From contig NZ_JTJW01000006.1 in the NCBI RefSeq assembly GCF_000805385.1, positions 1,178,001-1,242,000 of the forward strand: DNA of 64,000 nucleotides, given 5' to 3'. A model generated the notes under the pieces. That model was given only the letters and a program-made list of their open reading frames with translations, did not search any database and was not told the origin of the DNA. A program made the position numbers and the translations under genes. This document shows, piece after piece, positions 28,874 to 38,057 of the stretch. The stretch's first letter is position 1, and the number at the start of each line of letters is the position of its first letter. The stretch comes from Mycolicibacterium setense. GTDB lineage: Bacteria > Actinomycetota > Actinomycetes > Mycobacteriales > Mycobacteriaceae.

Positions 28874-29911
28874 ATGATCCACCAGTGCGTCGAGCAGTCC
28901 GCCTGCCTGGCCTCCAACATCAGCTTCAATCTGGATGGCCTGCGAGACGGCTTCTGGCAGTTGACGATCGACGGTCTGTCCTGGGGCGCGATCTATGCGC
29001 TGGTGGCTGTCGGTTACACCCTGGTGTTCGGTGTGCTGCGCCTGATCAACTTCGCCCATTCCGAGATCTTCATGCTGGGCATGTTCGGCGCCTACTTCTG
29101 TCTGGACGTCATTCTCGGTTTCACCCCGAGCGGCAACGCCTACAACAAGGGTGTCGCGCTGACCGTGCTGTACCTCGGTGTCGCCATGCTGTTCGCCACG
29201 CTGGTCTCGGGTTCGGCGGCGATCGGTCTGGAATTCATCGCCTACCGGCCGCTGCGAAAACGCAACGCCCGCGCGCTGACCTTCCTCATCACGGCCATCG
29301 GGATGTCGTTCGTGCTGCAGGAGTTCGTGCACTTCGTGTTGCCGAAGCTCTTGAAGGGCTACGGCGGCAGTAACGCTCAACAACCGATCGTCCTGGTCCA
29401 GCCCAAAACGCAGTTCACGATCTTCGGCGCCACGGTGTCGAACGTGACGCTGGTGATCGTGGGCGCGGCCCTGGTGTTGGCGGTGCTGACCGACATCGCG
29501 ATCAACCGCACCAAGTTCGGCCGCGGCATCCGGGCCGTCGCACAGGACCCGACAACCGCCACGCTGATGGGTGTCTCCCGGGAACGCATCATCATGCGGA
29601 CCTTCCTCATCGGGGGTCTGCTGGCCGGCGCCGCAGCGCTGCTCTACACGTTGAAGGTCCCCCAGGGCATCATCTACTCGGGCGGATTCCTGCTCGGCAT
29701 CAAGGCATTCTCGGCAGCCGTGCTCGGCGGTATCGGCAATCTCCGTGGGGCACTGCTCGGCGGTCTGCTGCTGGGCATCATGGAGAACTACGGGCAGGCC
29801 GTGTTCGGAACGCAGTGGCGCGATGTCGTGGCGTTCGTCCTGCTGGTGTTGGTCCTGCTGTTCCGGCCGACCGGCATACTCGGTGAAAGCCTCGGGAAGG
29901 CGCGGGTATGA
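28874..29911 (+). CDS. livH: Branched-chain amino-acid-type ABC permease (LivH-like)
   Basis: 345 residues, about eight membrane helices, with the LivH-type GAIYALVAVGYTLVFGVL start and the C-terminal FLLGIKAFSAAVLGGIGNLRGA coupling region. ATG 28874 has AGGAG about 11 bases upstream. The stop overlaps the ATG of the next permease (ATGA). It forms the transmembrane channel together with LivM. Confidence 0.92.
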   Translation: MIHQCVEQSACLASNISFNLDGLRDGFWQLTIDGLSWGAIYALVAVGYTLVFGVLRLINFAHSEIFMLGMFGAYFCLDVILGFTPSGNAYNKGVALTVLYLGVAMLFATLVSGSAAIGLEFIAYRPLRKRNARALTFLITAIGMSFVLQEFVHFVLPKLLKGYGGSNAQQPIVLVQPKTQFTIFGATVSNVTLVIVGAALVLAVLTDIAINRTKFGRGIRAVAQDPTTATLMGVSRERIIMRTFLIGGLLAGAAALLYTLKVPQGIIYSGGFLLGIKAFSAAVLGGIGNLRGALLGGLLLGIMENYGQAVFGTQWRDVVAFVLLVLVLLFRPTGILGESLGKARV

Positions 29912-31110
29912 GCGAGCATCACGGTTCAGAGTCCGCCGGGGCGGTGACCAAGACGTTGCTGGCTCCGGGCGACGCCCTTCGGGGCTGGTGGTCGACGCTG
30001 CCGCGGTCGGCCAAATGGCTTGCCGGGATAGTGGGTTTCGGATTCCTGGCACTGCTTCCGCTGATCACACCCAGCTTCCTCAACACCCCCGGAATCAGCT
30101 TCGGCGGCACCATGGCACAGTTCGCGATGATCGCCATCATCGCCATCGGCCTCAACGTCGTGGTCGGGCAGGCAGGCCTGCTGGACCTCGGCTACGTCGG
30201 CTTCTACGCGGTGGGCGCGTACACGGTCGCGCTACTGACCAGCCCCGACAGCCCGTGGAACAAGGTGGGGCCCGACGGCTTCTTCAGCAAGGACTGGGCC
30301 TGGCTGTCCTGCGTGCCGCTGGCCATGGCCGTCACCGCGCTGGCCGGGCTCATCCTGGGGACACCCACCCTGCGGTTGCGTGGCGACTATCTGGCCATCG
30401 TCACCCTCGGCTTCGGTGAGATCATCCGGCTGCTCGCCGACAATCTGTCCGATGTCACCAATGGCTCGCGCGGGCTCAACCAGGTCGCCTATCCGCGACT
30501 GGGGGAGAGCGAGAAGCTGCCCAACGGGGTGTTCTCCAGCGGCAACTCGGCAGGCGAGGCGAACTACGGCACATGGTGGTTCTGGCTGGGCCTGATCCTG
30601 ATGATCGGCATCCTGCTGCTGGTGGGCAACCTGGAACGCAGCCGGGTCGGTCGGGCCTGGGTGGCGATCCGCGAGGATGAGGACGCCGCAGAGGTGATGG
30701 GCGTCAACACTTTCCGGTTCAAGTTGTGGGCGTTCGTGATCGGTGCCGCGATCGGTGGGCTCTCGGGGGCGCTGTATGCGGGCCAGGTCCAGTACGTCGC
30801 GCCGCCCACATTCAACATCATCAACTCGATGCTGTTCCTGTGCGCGGTGGTGCTCGGCGGTCAGGGCAACAAGCTCGGCGTCATCTTCGGCGCGTTCATC
30901 GTGGTGTATCTACCCAACCGGCTGTTGGGCGTCGAGTTCCTCGGCATCAACCTCGGTGACCTCAAGTATCTGTTCTTCGGTCTCGCACTGGTGGTGCTCA
31001 TGATCTTCCGGCCGCAGGGCCTGTTCCCGGTGCGCCAGCAGCTGTTGACCTACGGACGGTCGGCTCGACAGTTGTTACGCGGCAGCACGGAAAGCGAGCC
31101 GGTGCGATGA
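29908..31110 (+). CDS. livM: Branched-chain amino-acid-type ABC permease (LivM-like)
   Basis: 400 residues. After a soluble N-terminal segment of about 40 residues come about nine membrane helices, with LivM features: GLNVVVGQAGLLDLGYVGFYAVGAY, then LRLRGDYLAIVTLGFGEIIRL, and the EAA-like GALYAGQVQYVAP region. It overlaps the genes on both sides by 4 bases, so the permeases and ATPases are translationally coupled. Confidence 0.92.
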   Translation: MSEHHGSESAGAVTKTLLAPGDALRGWWSTLPRSAKWLAGIVGFGFLALLPLITPSFLNTPGISFGGTMAQFAMIAIIAIGLNVVVGQAGLLDLGYVGFYAVGAYTVALLTSPDSPWNKVGPDGFFSKDWAWLSCVPLAMAVTALAGLILGTPTLRLRGDYLAIVTLGFGEIIRLLADNLSDVTNGSRGLNQVAYPRLGESEKLPNGVFSSGNSAGEANYGTWWFWLGLILMIGILLLVGNLERSRVGRAWVAIREDEDAAEVMGVNTFRFKLWAFVIGAAIGGLSGALYAGQVQYVAPPTFNIINSMLFLCAVVLGGQGNKLGVIFGAFIVVYLPNRLLGVEFLGINLGDLKYLFFGLALVVLMIFRPQGLFPVRQQLLTYGRSARQLLRGSTESEPVR

Positions 31111-31961
31111 GCGAGCCCATGCCCGGCGTGACCGAGAGCGTCGAGGAACTGGCCGGGGTGCACCGGGAGATCCAGGCCGCCGAAGGCGAGACCCTGATGG
31201 AGATAAAGGATCTCACCGTCAGGTTCGGTGGACTGGTCGCGCTGGACTCGGTGAGTTTCAACATCCGCCGCGGCGAGATCCTGGGTCTGATCGGCCCCAA
31301 CGGTGCGGGCAAGACCACCTGCTTCAACGCGGTCACCGGTGTGTACCGGCCCAGTGCGGGTTCGGTGACCTTCGACGGCGCCCCGCTGGGCCGGATCAAG
31401 CGTCACCAGATCACCCGCAGGGGCATCGCCCGCACCTTCCAGAACATCCGGCTCTTCGGTGAGATGACCGCACTGGAGAACGTCATGGTGGGAACCGATG
31501 CGCGGCACAAGACTTCGGTGCCGGGCGCCCTGGCGCGGTCGCCGCGGCACCGCAGGGAGGAGCGGTCGGCGATCGAGAGATCGGCTGCGCTCCTGCACTT
31601 TGTCGGCATCGCCCATCGCGGCGAGGAGAAGGCCAAGAATCTGCCCTACGGTGATCAGCGGCGCCTCGAGATCGCTCGCGCGCTGGCCACCGAGCCCAAG
31701 CTGCTGTGTCTGGACGAGCCGGCTGCCGGATTCAATCCGGCCGAGAAGGCGTCTCTGATCGAGTTGATCCGCAAGATCCGCGACGACGGCTACACCGTGC
31801 TGTTGATCGAGCACGACATGCGGCTGGTGATGGGGGTGACCGACCGCATCGTGGTGCTGGAGTTCGGCCGCAAGATCGCCGACGGATTGCCGCACGAAAT
31901 CCGCGAAGACCCGACGGTCATCGCCGCCTATCTGGGGGTACCCGATGACGAACTCGACTGA
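31107..31961 (+). CDS. livG: Branched-chain amino-acid-type ABC ATPase (LivG-like)
   Basis: 284 residues. Walker A GPNGAGKTT, a degenerate signature loop (P-Y-G-D-Q-R-R-L-E-I-A-R-A-L) as usual for LivG, Walker B LLCLDEPAAGFNP and switch His in LIEHDM. An N-terminal extension of about 28 acidic residues precedes the domain. ATGA overlap with livM upstream and a 17-base overlap with livF downstream. Confidence 0.92.
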   Translation: MSEPMPGVTESVEELAGVHREIQAAEGETLMEIKDLTVRFGGLVALDSVSFNIRRGEILGLIGPNGAGKTTCFNAVTGVYRPSAGSVTFDGAPLGRIKRHQITRRGIARTFQNIRLFGEMTALENVMVGTDARHKTSVPGALARSPRHRREERSAIERSAALLHFVGIAHRGEEKAKNLPYGDQRRLEIARALATEPKLLCLDEPAAGFNPAEKASLIELIRKIRDDGYTVLLIEHDMRLVMGVTDRIVVLEFGRKIADGLPHEIREDPTVIAAYLGVPDDELD

Positions 31962-32691
31962 GACCAGCAGGCCGGTGCTGCTCGAGGTCCGCGACGCGGT
32001 GGTGCACTACGGCCGGATCAAGGCATTGCACGGCGTATCGCTGGTGGTGCACGAGGGGGAGTTGGTCACGCTGCTCGGCTCCAACGGGGCAGGCAAGACC
32101 ACCATGATGCGGGCGATTTCGGGCTTGCGTCCGTTGACTTCCGGATCGGTGTGGTTCGAGGGCCGCGACATCTCCCGGGTGAAGGCACATCAACGCGTCA
32201 TCGACGGACTGATCCAGGCCCCCGAGGGGCGCGGCGTGTTCCCCGGGATGACGGTGCTGGAGAACCTCGAGATGGGTTGCTACGGACGTAAATTCGCGTC
32301 CCGTGCGGAGCACGACGAGCGGTTGGGATGGGTGTTCGACACGTTCCCCCGGCTGGCTGAGCGGCGGTCCCAGGTGGGCGGCACCCTCTCCGGCGGGGAA
32401 CAGCAGATGCTGGCCATCGGCCGGGCCCTCATGGCGCGCCCGAGAGTACTGCTGCTCGACGAGCCGTCGATGGGATTGGCTCCGATGGTGATCTCGCAGA
32501 TCTTCAAGATCATTTCCGAGATCAACGCGCAGGGCACCACGGTGCTGCTGGTCGAGCAGAATGCCCAACAGGCGCTGAGCCGGTCGGACCGGGCCTACAT
32601 CCTGGAGACCGGAGACGTCACCCGTACCGGAGACGCGCGGGAATTGTTGGCAGACGACAGCATTCGTGCCGCATACCTTGGGGTCGCGTAG
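31945..32691 (+). CDS. livF: Branched-chain amino-acid-type ABC ATPase (LivF-like)
   Basis: 248 residues. Walker A GSNGAGKTT, signature LSGGEQQMLAIGRAL, Walker B LLLDEPSMGLAP, switch VEQNAQQAL. It pairs with LivG. The start lies inside the end of livG. The stop is followed after 3 bases by the ATG of a small membrane protein, so the transcript probably continues. Confidence 0.92.
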   Translation: MTNSTETSRPVLLEVRDAVVHYGRIKALHGVSLVVHEGELVTLLGSNGAGKTTMMRAISGLRPLTSGSVWFEGRDISRVKAHQRVIDGLIQAPEGRGVFPGMTVLENLEMGCYGRKFASRAEHDERLGWVFDTFPRLAERRSQVGGTLSGGEQQMLAIGRALMARPRVLLLDEPSMGLAPMVISQIFKIISEINAQGTTVLLVEQNAQQALSRSDRAYILETGDVTRTGDARELLADDSIRAAYLGVA

Positions 32692-32694
32692 TCG

Positions 32695-33021
32695 ATGGTG
32701 GGCAAATCGATCGCGTTGTTCGTGCTGGCGGCCGTCCTGGAGATCGGCGGCGCCTGGTTGGTCTGGCAAGGCGTTCGCGAGCATCGCGGTTGGATGTGGA
32801 TGGGCGCCGGGGTGATCGCGCTCGGTGCCTACGGCTTCGTCGCGGCGTTCCAGCCCGACGCGCATTTCGGCCGGGTCCTGGCTGCCTACGGCGGGGTGTT
32901 CATCGCCGGGTCGCTGTTGTGGGGCATGGCCGCCGACGGATTCCGGCCCGACCGCTGGGATGTCACGGGTGCGCTCGTGGCCCTGGCCGGGGTCGGTCTG
33001 ATCATGTACGCGCCACGCTGA
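32695..33021 (+). CDS. UPF0060 (YnfA-like) small membrane protein
   Basis: 108 residues, four membrane helices in a small-multidrug-resistance-like layout, with the YnfA-family phrases [15 protein letters not shown] and [20 protein letters not shown] 32695 is 3 bases after livF. The family has weak links to efflux of cationic or aromatic compounds; function here is unknown. It ends against the convergent gene; both stop codons lie in a 13-base palindrome CTGAACGGTTCAG (33018-33030). Confidence 0.88.
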   Translation: MVGKSIALFVLAAVLEIGGAWLVWQGVREHRGWMWMGAGVIALGAYGFVAAFQPDAHFGRVLAAYGGVFIAGSLLWGMAADGFRPDRWDVTGALVALAGVGLIMYAPR

Positions 33022-33026
33022 ACGGT

Positions 33027-33911
33027 TCAGTCCAGATGGGCGCTGTCGTCGTCGAGATCGTCGCGGCTCAGGCCCATGGGCGTGGCGGCCGGAACGTCAC
33101 CGGTGGCCACCACCTGTCGGGTGATCGGCGTCAACACCCGGAACAGGGTGGTGATCTCGTCGTCGGTCAATGCATCCAGCGCACCCAACGACAGCGCGTC
33201 GGTGCGGTCCTCGATTGCCTGCTTGATGTCTCGCCCGGCGTCGGTGAGGTTGCCCTGGGCGTCCAGCCAGCCGCGTGAGCGCAGCTGGCCGGCGTAGCGC
33301 TCCCACTGCTCCTCGTCGTAATCGCGGCTGCGCATGATCATCTCGCGTGGCACCCGACCGGCCGCGGCGTGCAGCACGTTGCATTCCCGGCCACTGATCC
33401 CTTCCGAGACCAATACAGCGACGTGGGAATCGCCGCGTTGCTCGCGCAGCAGGGTGACCGCGTGCCACAGCTTGGCGATCGGCTCGTCGGGCCACGGCAG
33501 TGCCCGGTTGGCGGCGTAGAGAGGACGGCCGTCCAAGGGGGCAGTGCGGGCGGCTTTGGCGGACAGCTCGGCGGCAAGACGCGTCGACTCGGAGTCCGCG
33601 ACGCCGGATCGGCGCAGTGCCGCCACCGCCGAGTCCGAGCGCAGCGCCAACAGTGTTGCTGGACTGGCTATGTCCCAGACTGCGGGCAGAGCCTTCGCGA
33701 CCCGCTCTAGGGTGAAGTTGTAGAACGCGGCGGCGACGACGGCCGGCACGATGCCCAGCGGGGCCGACCGGGCGGCGAAGTAGCCCATCCAGAAGCCGCG
33801 GAAGCCGAGGGCATCGAGCGCTGCGCGCGGCTCGGGGGCGAAATAGGTGACACCGTGCACCGGTTCCAGACGATCGAAGAAACGACGTGCCAATGCGGGA
33901 GAACGGCCCAT
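33027..33911 (-). CDS. SCO6745/SalK-family protein
   Basis: 294 residues, all-helical. Recognised from the N-terminal L-E-P-V-H-G-V-T-Y-F segment and the repeated FRGFWMGYFAARSAPLG / PAVVAAAFYNF phrases of the SCO6745 family of actinobacterial proteins. The C-terminal third (SRDYDEEQWERYAGQLRSRG to the end) looks like a winged helix. No catalytic function is established for the family. Adjacent to the GntR regulator but with its own start. Confidence 0.8.
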   Translation of the reverse strand: MGRSPALARRFFDRLEPVHGVTYFAPEPRAALDALGFRGFWMGYFAARSAPLGIVPAVVAAAFYNFTLERVAKALPAVWDIASPATLLALRSDSAVAALRRSGVADSESTRLAAELSAKAARTAPLDGRPLYAANRALPWPDEPIAKLWHAVTLLREQRGDSHVAVLVSEGISGRECNVLHAAAGRVPREMIMRSRDYDEEQWERYAGQLRSRGWLDAQGNLTDAGRDIKQAIEDRTDALSLGALDALTDDEITTLFRVLTPITRQVVATGDVPAATPMGLSRDDLDDDSAHLD

Positions 33912-33919
33912 TCGCCTAG

Positions 33920-34636
33920 TTAAACATCGGGGCGATCACCGTTGGTCACCGCGGTGGCGGCCTCGTCGATGATGGCTCGCATCGCCTGTTCAGCGCCGTC
34001 CGCGTCCCGCAGCCGAATGGCCCGGGCCACCACATCGTGCAACTCGATTGCCGCCGGATTGGGGGTGTCCGGCATCAACCCGTGTTGGGTACGTCCGGCC
34101 AGGACCTCGGCCACCACGTCACTGAGGGCGCGGAACATCTCGTTACCGCTGGCCTCAAGGAGGGTCTGATGGAAGACCTTGTCCGCCAACAGGTATGCCT
34201 GGAGATTGCCCGAGCGCCCGTGCACCACCATGTCGGAGACGGCCGCGGCGAGGATGCGGCATTGGTCGGGGTTCGCGCGCCGGGCCGCGAGTGCCGCGGC
34301 GGCCGGTTCGAAACCTCGCCGCAGTTCGGACAGCGAGGCCAGCAGTGCGGCCCGGTCGCCCGCCTGTAGGCGCCACCGAATCAGCCTGGGGTCGAAGACA
34401 TTCCACTTGCGAGGTGGCTGCACGGTGATCCCGACCCGGCGGCGCGACTCGACCATGCCCATCGACTCCAGCACCCGGATCACCTCGCGTGCGACGCTGC
34501 GGGACACCTCGTGCTCGGTGCTGAGCCGGTCCAGGGTCAGCACCTGATCGGCCGCCAGCTCGCCGGACACGATTCCGGTACCGAGCGCGGTGAGCAGGGT
34601 GGCATGCAGCGCACCGACGTTTGAGGGCGAGGACAC
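33920..34636 (-). CDS. GntR/FadR-family transcription regulator, probably of the gluconate genes
   Basis: 238 residues. N-terminal winged helix (LSTEHEVSRSVAREVIRVLESMGMVESRRRVG) and a C-terminal FCD helical ligand domain with the Asp/His metal-site residues (D-K-V-F-H and later E-L-H-D). Start GTG 34636. It is divergent from gluconokinase and gluconate permease, so it most likely represses them and is released by gluconate or 6-phosphogluconate. Palindromes in the shared upstream region fit autoregulation. Confidence 0.88.
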   Translation of the reverse strand: MSSPSNVGALHATLLTALGTGIVSGELAADQVLTLDRLSTEHEVSRSVAREVIRVLESMGMVESRRRVGITVQPPRKWNVFDPRLIRWRLQAGDRAALLASLSELRRGFEPAAAALAARRANPDQCRILAAAVSDMVVHGRSGNLQAYLLADKVFHQTLLEASGNEMFRALSDVVAEVLAGRTQHGLMPDTPNPAAIELHDVVARAIRLRDADGAEQAMRAIIDEAATAVTNGDRPDV

Positions 34637-34647
34637 GCTTACATCGT

Positions 34648-34659
34648 GTCATATAGGAC
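34648..34659. promoter_or_regulatory. Candidate GntR-family operator
   Basis: GTCATATAGGAC matches its own reverse complement at 10 of 12 positions and sits 12 bases upstream of the regulator start, facing the gluconate genes. A second near-palindrome GCAAACGTATGC (10 of 12) lies at 34699-34710, nearer the kinase. Confidence 0.4.
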
Positions 34660-34759
34660 GGTGCAGGGTTAAAGAACAGATCTAATCGCCCAACAGTTGC
34701 AAACGTATGCTTTTTGAGCGATGCTGTGTGACGGCAGACACACACATGAGGCGGGTTGT

Positions 34760-35287
34760 ATGGGTTCACCAGTGGTGGTCATGGGCGTATCGGGGTCGGG
34801 CAAGTCGACCGTCGGTGCCGCGCTGGCGCAGCGAATGCGGGTGCCGTTCGCCGATGGCGACGACTTTCATCCCGCCGCCAACATCGCCAAGATGTCGGCA
34901 GGCCACGCCCTCGATGACGAGGACCGCCATCCGTGGCTGGAATCGATCGGCGAATGGCTGGTCGATCACCATGACGGCGGCGTGATGAGCTGCTCGGCAC
35001 TCAAACGCAAGTACCGCGACCAATTGCGGCGACACTGCCCCGATGTGGTGTTCCTGTACCTGAGCGGATCACCGGAGGTGATTCGAAGGCGCCAGGCCAG
35101 TCGGCCCGGGCACTTCATGCCGGCGGCACTCCTCGATTCCCAGTTCGCGACGCTGGAGCCGCTCGGGCCCGACGAGAGCGGCATCGTCATCGACGTCGAT
35201 CAGAGCATCGACGCCATCGTGCATGAGTACGTCGAACAAGCGGCAACCCAATCAAACACTGCGACAACAGAACAGGAAAACCGATGA
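34760..35287 (+). CDS. gntK: Gluconokinase
   Basis: 175 residues. Walker A MGVSGSGKST at the N-terminus, then FADGDDFHPAANIAKM (gluconate-binding HP-x-x-N) and SCSALKRKYRD, both typical of GntK. Phosphorylates gluconate to 6-phosphogluconate for the pentose phosphate pathway. ATG 34760 is chosen (GAGG 8 bases upstream; the family starts just before the Walker loop) rather than the ATG 13 codons earlier. The stop overlaps the permease start (ATGA). Confidence 0.92.
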   Translation: MGSPVVVMGVSGSGKSTVGAALAQRMRVPFADGDDFHPAANIAKMSAGHALDDEDRHPWLESIGEWLVDHHDGGVMSCSALKRKYRDQLRRHCPDVVFLYLSGSPEVIRRRQASRPGHFMPAALLDSQFATLEPLGPDESGIVIDVDQSIDAIVHEYVEQAATQSNTATTEQENR

Positions 35288-36714
35288 CATCGGCGCTCAC
35301 CAACCTCGCGGCCGGGACCGAACTCGTTGAACCGGTGGCCGGCGGCGGGCAGCTGATCGTCGCCGCGCTGGCCGGGATCGCGCTGATCGTCGTTCTCATC
35401 ACGATCGCCAAGCTGCATCCGTTCCTGGCATTGATCTTCGGCGCCCTGACGGTGGGTCTGGTCGCGGGGGAGAACATCGGGACCGTACTCGACTCGTTCT
35501 CCACGGGCTTCGGCTCCACCGCCGCAAGTGTCGGCATCCTCATCGCACTGGGTGCGATGTTCGCCAAACTTCTGGCCGATTCGGGCGGCGCCGACGAGAT
35601 TGTGGACACCATCGTCGGCCACGCGTCCCCACGGGCGCTGCCATGGGCAATGGCGTTGGTGGGCGCGATCATCGGTCTGCCGATGTTCTTCGAGATCGGC
35701 CTGGTGCTGTTGATGCCGGTGATCTACCTGGTGGCCCGGCGTTCACAGCTTTCTCTCGTCACGGTGGGCATCCCGGCGCTGGCAGGCCTGTCGGCGATGC
35801 ATGGATTCGTGCCGCCGCATCCGGGCCCGGTCGCCGCGATCTCGCTGCTCAACGCCGATCTCGGCATCACGTTGGCCTTGGGCGTGCTCGTCGCGATCCC
35901 GACGATCGTGGTGGCCGGTCCGCTGTTCGGCAAGCTCGCCGGACGCTGGGTCGTTCTCGATGTGCCCGACCGCTTCGACGCCACGGACGCGAGTGCGAAC
36001 TCCGCCAACGGCACTGTCGCCGGCACCGCGACCGTGACGAACACCCGACCGAGCTTCGGCATCACCATTTTCAGCGTGCTGCTGCCGGTCGGCCTCATGA
36101 TGGGCAAGGCGCTCGTCGACATCTTCGTCGACGACGAGTCAAACGTACTGCGCCAGACGTTCGACATTCTCGGGCGGCCCTTGATGGCGCTGCTCATCGC
36201 TGTGGTGGTCGGAATGTTCACCCTCGGCCGCGGTGCGCGGATGTCTCGCGAGCAGATCGTGAAGTGCATCGAGTCGTCGTTGCCGCCGGTGGCCGGCATC
36301 ATCCTGATCGTGGCCGCCGGTGGTGGTTTCAAGCAGGTTCTGGTCGACACCGGCATCGGTACCCTGCTGGCGGAATGGGCCAAGGGCGCCAACCTGTCGG
36401 TGGTGCTGCTGGCCTGGGTGCTGGCCGTGCTGATCCGGTTGGCCACAGGGTCGGCCACGGTCGCCACCATCACCGCGTCGTCACTGATGCTGGGGCTCGT
36501 CGAGGGAATGAGCACCGGCGAGGTGTCGCTGGTGGTGCTCGCGGTGGGTGCCGGTTCGTTGTTCTTCTCGCATGTGAACGACGCCGGATTCTGGCTTGTG
36601 AAGGAGTATTTCGGGATGACCGTCGGTCAGACCATCAAGTCCTGGTCTCTGATGGAGACTGCGCTGTCGGTGTCCGGTCTGATCTTCGTGCTGCTGCTCG
36701 GGCTCGTGATCTGA
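35284..36714 (+). CDS. gntT: Gluconate:H+ symporter (GntP family permease)
   Basis: 476 residues, about 12-14 membrane helices, with GntP-family phrases GLPMFFEIGLVLLMPVIYLVARR, HGFVPPHPGPVAA and HVNDAGFWLVKEYFG. Imports gluconate for the kinase encoded immediately upstream, with which it overlaps by 4 bases. A soluble loop near residues 220-260 is Asn/Thr-rich. Confidence 0.93.
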   Translation: MTSALTNLAAGTELVEPVAGGGQLIVAALAGIALIVVLITIAKLHPFLALIFGALTVGLVAGENIGTVLDSFSTGFGSTAASVGILIALGAMFAKLLADSGGADEIVDTIVGHASPRALPWAMALVGAIIGLPMFFEIGLVLLMPVIYLVARRSQLSLVTVGIPALAGLSAMHGFVPPHPGPVAAISLLNADLGITLALGVLVAIPTIVVAGPLFGKLAGRWVVLDVPDRFDATDASANSANGTVAGTATVTNTRPSFGITIFSVLLPVGLMMGKALVDIFVDDESNVLRQTFDILGRPLMALLIAVVVGMFTLGRGARMSREQIVKCIESSLPPVAGIILIVAAGGGFKQVLVDTGIGTLLAEWAKGANLSVVLLAWVLAVLIRLATGSATVATITASSLMLGLVEGMSTGEVSLVVLAVGAGSLFFSHVNDAGFWLVKEYFGMTVGQTIKSWSLMETALSVSGLIFVLLLGLVI

Positions 36715-36722
36715 GCCGGTTT

Positions 36723-37253
36723 TCAGCCTCGGACCACCTGTGTGCCGCCGGCGAGTTCGTCGTGCTTGCCCTGCTTGGTGGGGCTGGAGCTGATGGTCAC
36801 CCCGATCACGATCATCGCGATGATGCCGAGGAACCCGCCCACGAGCGGGATGATCGGCAGCACGGTGAACGCGTTGCGGATCGCCGACTCTTTGGCCGTC
36901 GGCTTGGGTGTGTTGCCCGCGCCATGTACAGCCAGCCCGAGCAGCTTCTTGCCCGGCGTAGCGCCCGTCGTCACTTCGAGACCGACGAAGTAGACGAACA
37001 TCAGCAATCCGCTGAACAGGCCGGTGACCCAGTAGCTCGACAGCGAATCGGTGATGAACGACAGGAAGAACGCCACGATCCCGACGATGATGCCGTCGAT
37101 CACGCGGGCGAAGAACCGTCGGCCCAAACCGCCCGGGGCTTGGGTGCCATAGGGCGGGGGATAACCACCTGGAACTTGCCCACCGTGGGGCGGCGGATAG
37201 CCACCCGGTTGTCCGTACTGCCCGAATTCCGGTTGGTAGTCACCCGTGGTCAT
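36723..37253 (-). CDS. RDD family membrane protein
   Basis: 176 residues. An N-terminal cytoplasmic tail of about 40 residues is built of repeated P-G-G-Y-P-P-P and Tyr/Gln-rich units. The RDD domain follows: LGRRFFARVIDGIIVG with the conserved Arg and Asp, three membrane helices and TPGKKLLGL. Function of the family is largely unknown (some members are sodium/proton antiporters). It is followed by a DoxX-like gene 9 bases upstream on the same strand, so the two may be cotranscribed. Confidence 0.88.
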   Translation of the reverse strand: MTTGDYQPEFGQYGQPGGYPPPHGGQVPGGYPPPYGTQAPGGLGRRFFARVIDGIIVGIVAFFLSFITDSLSSYWVTGLFSGLLMFVYFVGLEVTTGATPGKKLLGLAVHGAGNTPKPTAKESAIRNAFTVLPIIPLVGGFLGIIAMIVIGVTISSSPTKQGKHDELAGGTQVVRG

Positions 37254-37262
37254 GCCACAACG

Positions 37263-38057
37263 CTACCGATCTCGGCGCTGGTCGAGTTGAGTTCGTGCGA
37301 GATCGGCCAGGGCCGCCGAGCGTTCGCGGGCAGCCTCGGCCAGCTCCGGCGCGCGTTCGCGGGCGACGAGGGCGAACTCCTCGGCACGTGCACGCGCCGC
37401 ATCGGCGACCTCGGGACCGCGTTCACGCGCACGGTGGGCCAACTCGCCGGCCAGTTCGGTCGTCCGCTCCACGGCAGCGTCGGCCAACTCTCGGCCCCGT
37501 TCGGCCCCGACAGCAAGACCGTGGCCGATCTTCTCGGCGATGGCGCTGTCGGCGAGTCCGTCACCGCCGGCCGCCACACCCGGAACGGCCGCGGCGACAC
37601 TGGCCGAGACATGGCGTGCGGCGCGGCGTCCACGCCAGGCCAGCGACGGTTTGCCCGCGGTGTCGGCCGCCGCGATGATCAGGCCGCCCAGCAGGCTCAC
37701 GTCGGTCAGAAACTCCCGTCGCTGCGCCGCAGCCTGCTGTGGGTCGGAATCTTTCAGAAATGCCTGTGAGCCAATGCTTCTCGGAATCATCGTGACGGCC
37801 AGCGCGGCCGCGGTCAGCCGGGGAGCACGGCCGAGTGCCAAGAGCAGCCCACCTGCCACCTGAACCGCCGCGTTGACCCGGGCAACCGCGTCGGCATTGT
37901 TGGGAACCCCGGCCCCGACCGGGCCGGGCAGTGCGCTCAGCGCACCGAGCGTTCTGCGCGTCGTCTCGGTGGAGGCACTCGGGTCGCGCAGGGTTTCGAC
38001 ACCTCGGGCGATGAAGGTCGCAGACAACATGGGGCGGGCGATTCGTCTGATCAACAT
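37263..38057 (-). CDS. DoxX-family membrane protein with long charged C-terminal tail
   Basis: 264 residues. The N-terminal 150 residues form a DoxX-like four-helix membrane domain (RRIARPMLSATFIARGVE at the start). The last 90 residues are soluble and highly repetitive, with Ala, Glu and Arg: units such as A-R-E-R-(G/A)-P-E-(V/L)-A-(D/E)-A-A-R recur about every 14-17 residues, likely a long amphipathic helix or coiled coil. DoxX-type proteins are tied to redox defence in mycobacteria; the role of this tail is unknown. Confidence 0.8.
   Translation of the reverse strand: MLIRRIARPMLSATFIARGVETLRDPSASTETTRRTLGALSALPGPVGAGVPNNADAVARVNAAVQVAGGLLLALGRAPRLTAAALAVTMIPRSIGSQAFLKDSDPQQAAAQRREFLTDVSLLGGLIIAAADTAGKPSLAWRGRRAARHVSASVAAAVPGVAAGGDGLADSAIAEKIGHGLAVGAERGRELADAAVERTTELAGELAHRARERGPEVADAARARAEEFALVARERAPELAEAARERSAALADLARTQLDQRRDR

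Noticed and set aside
27500..30052. 850-residue minus-strand frame across the ABC transporter
   Set aside because: Antisense shadow; the plus strand encodes the binding protein and permeases with clear motifs.
33018..33030. Palindrome CTGAACGGTTCAG between the UPF0060 gene and the SCO6745-family gene
   Set aside because: It is mainly made of the two convergent stop codons; too short for a terminator. The similar CTGAGCTCAG at the deazaflavin reductase/potC junction has the same explanation.
35643..37769. 708-residue plus-strand frame spanning gntT, the RDD gene and the DoxX-like gene
   Set aside because: It crosses three well-supported genes in another frame and has no recognisable domain.
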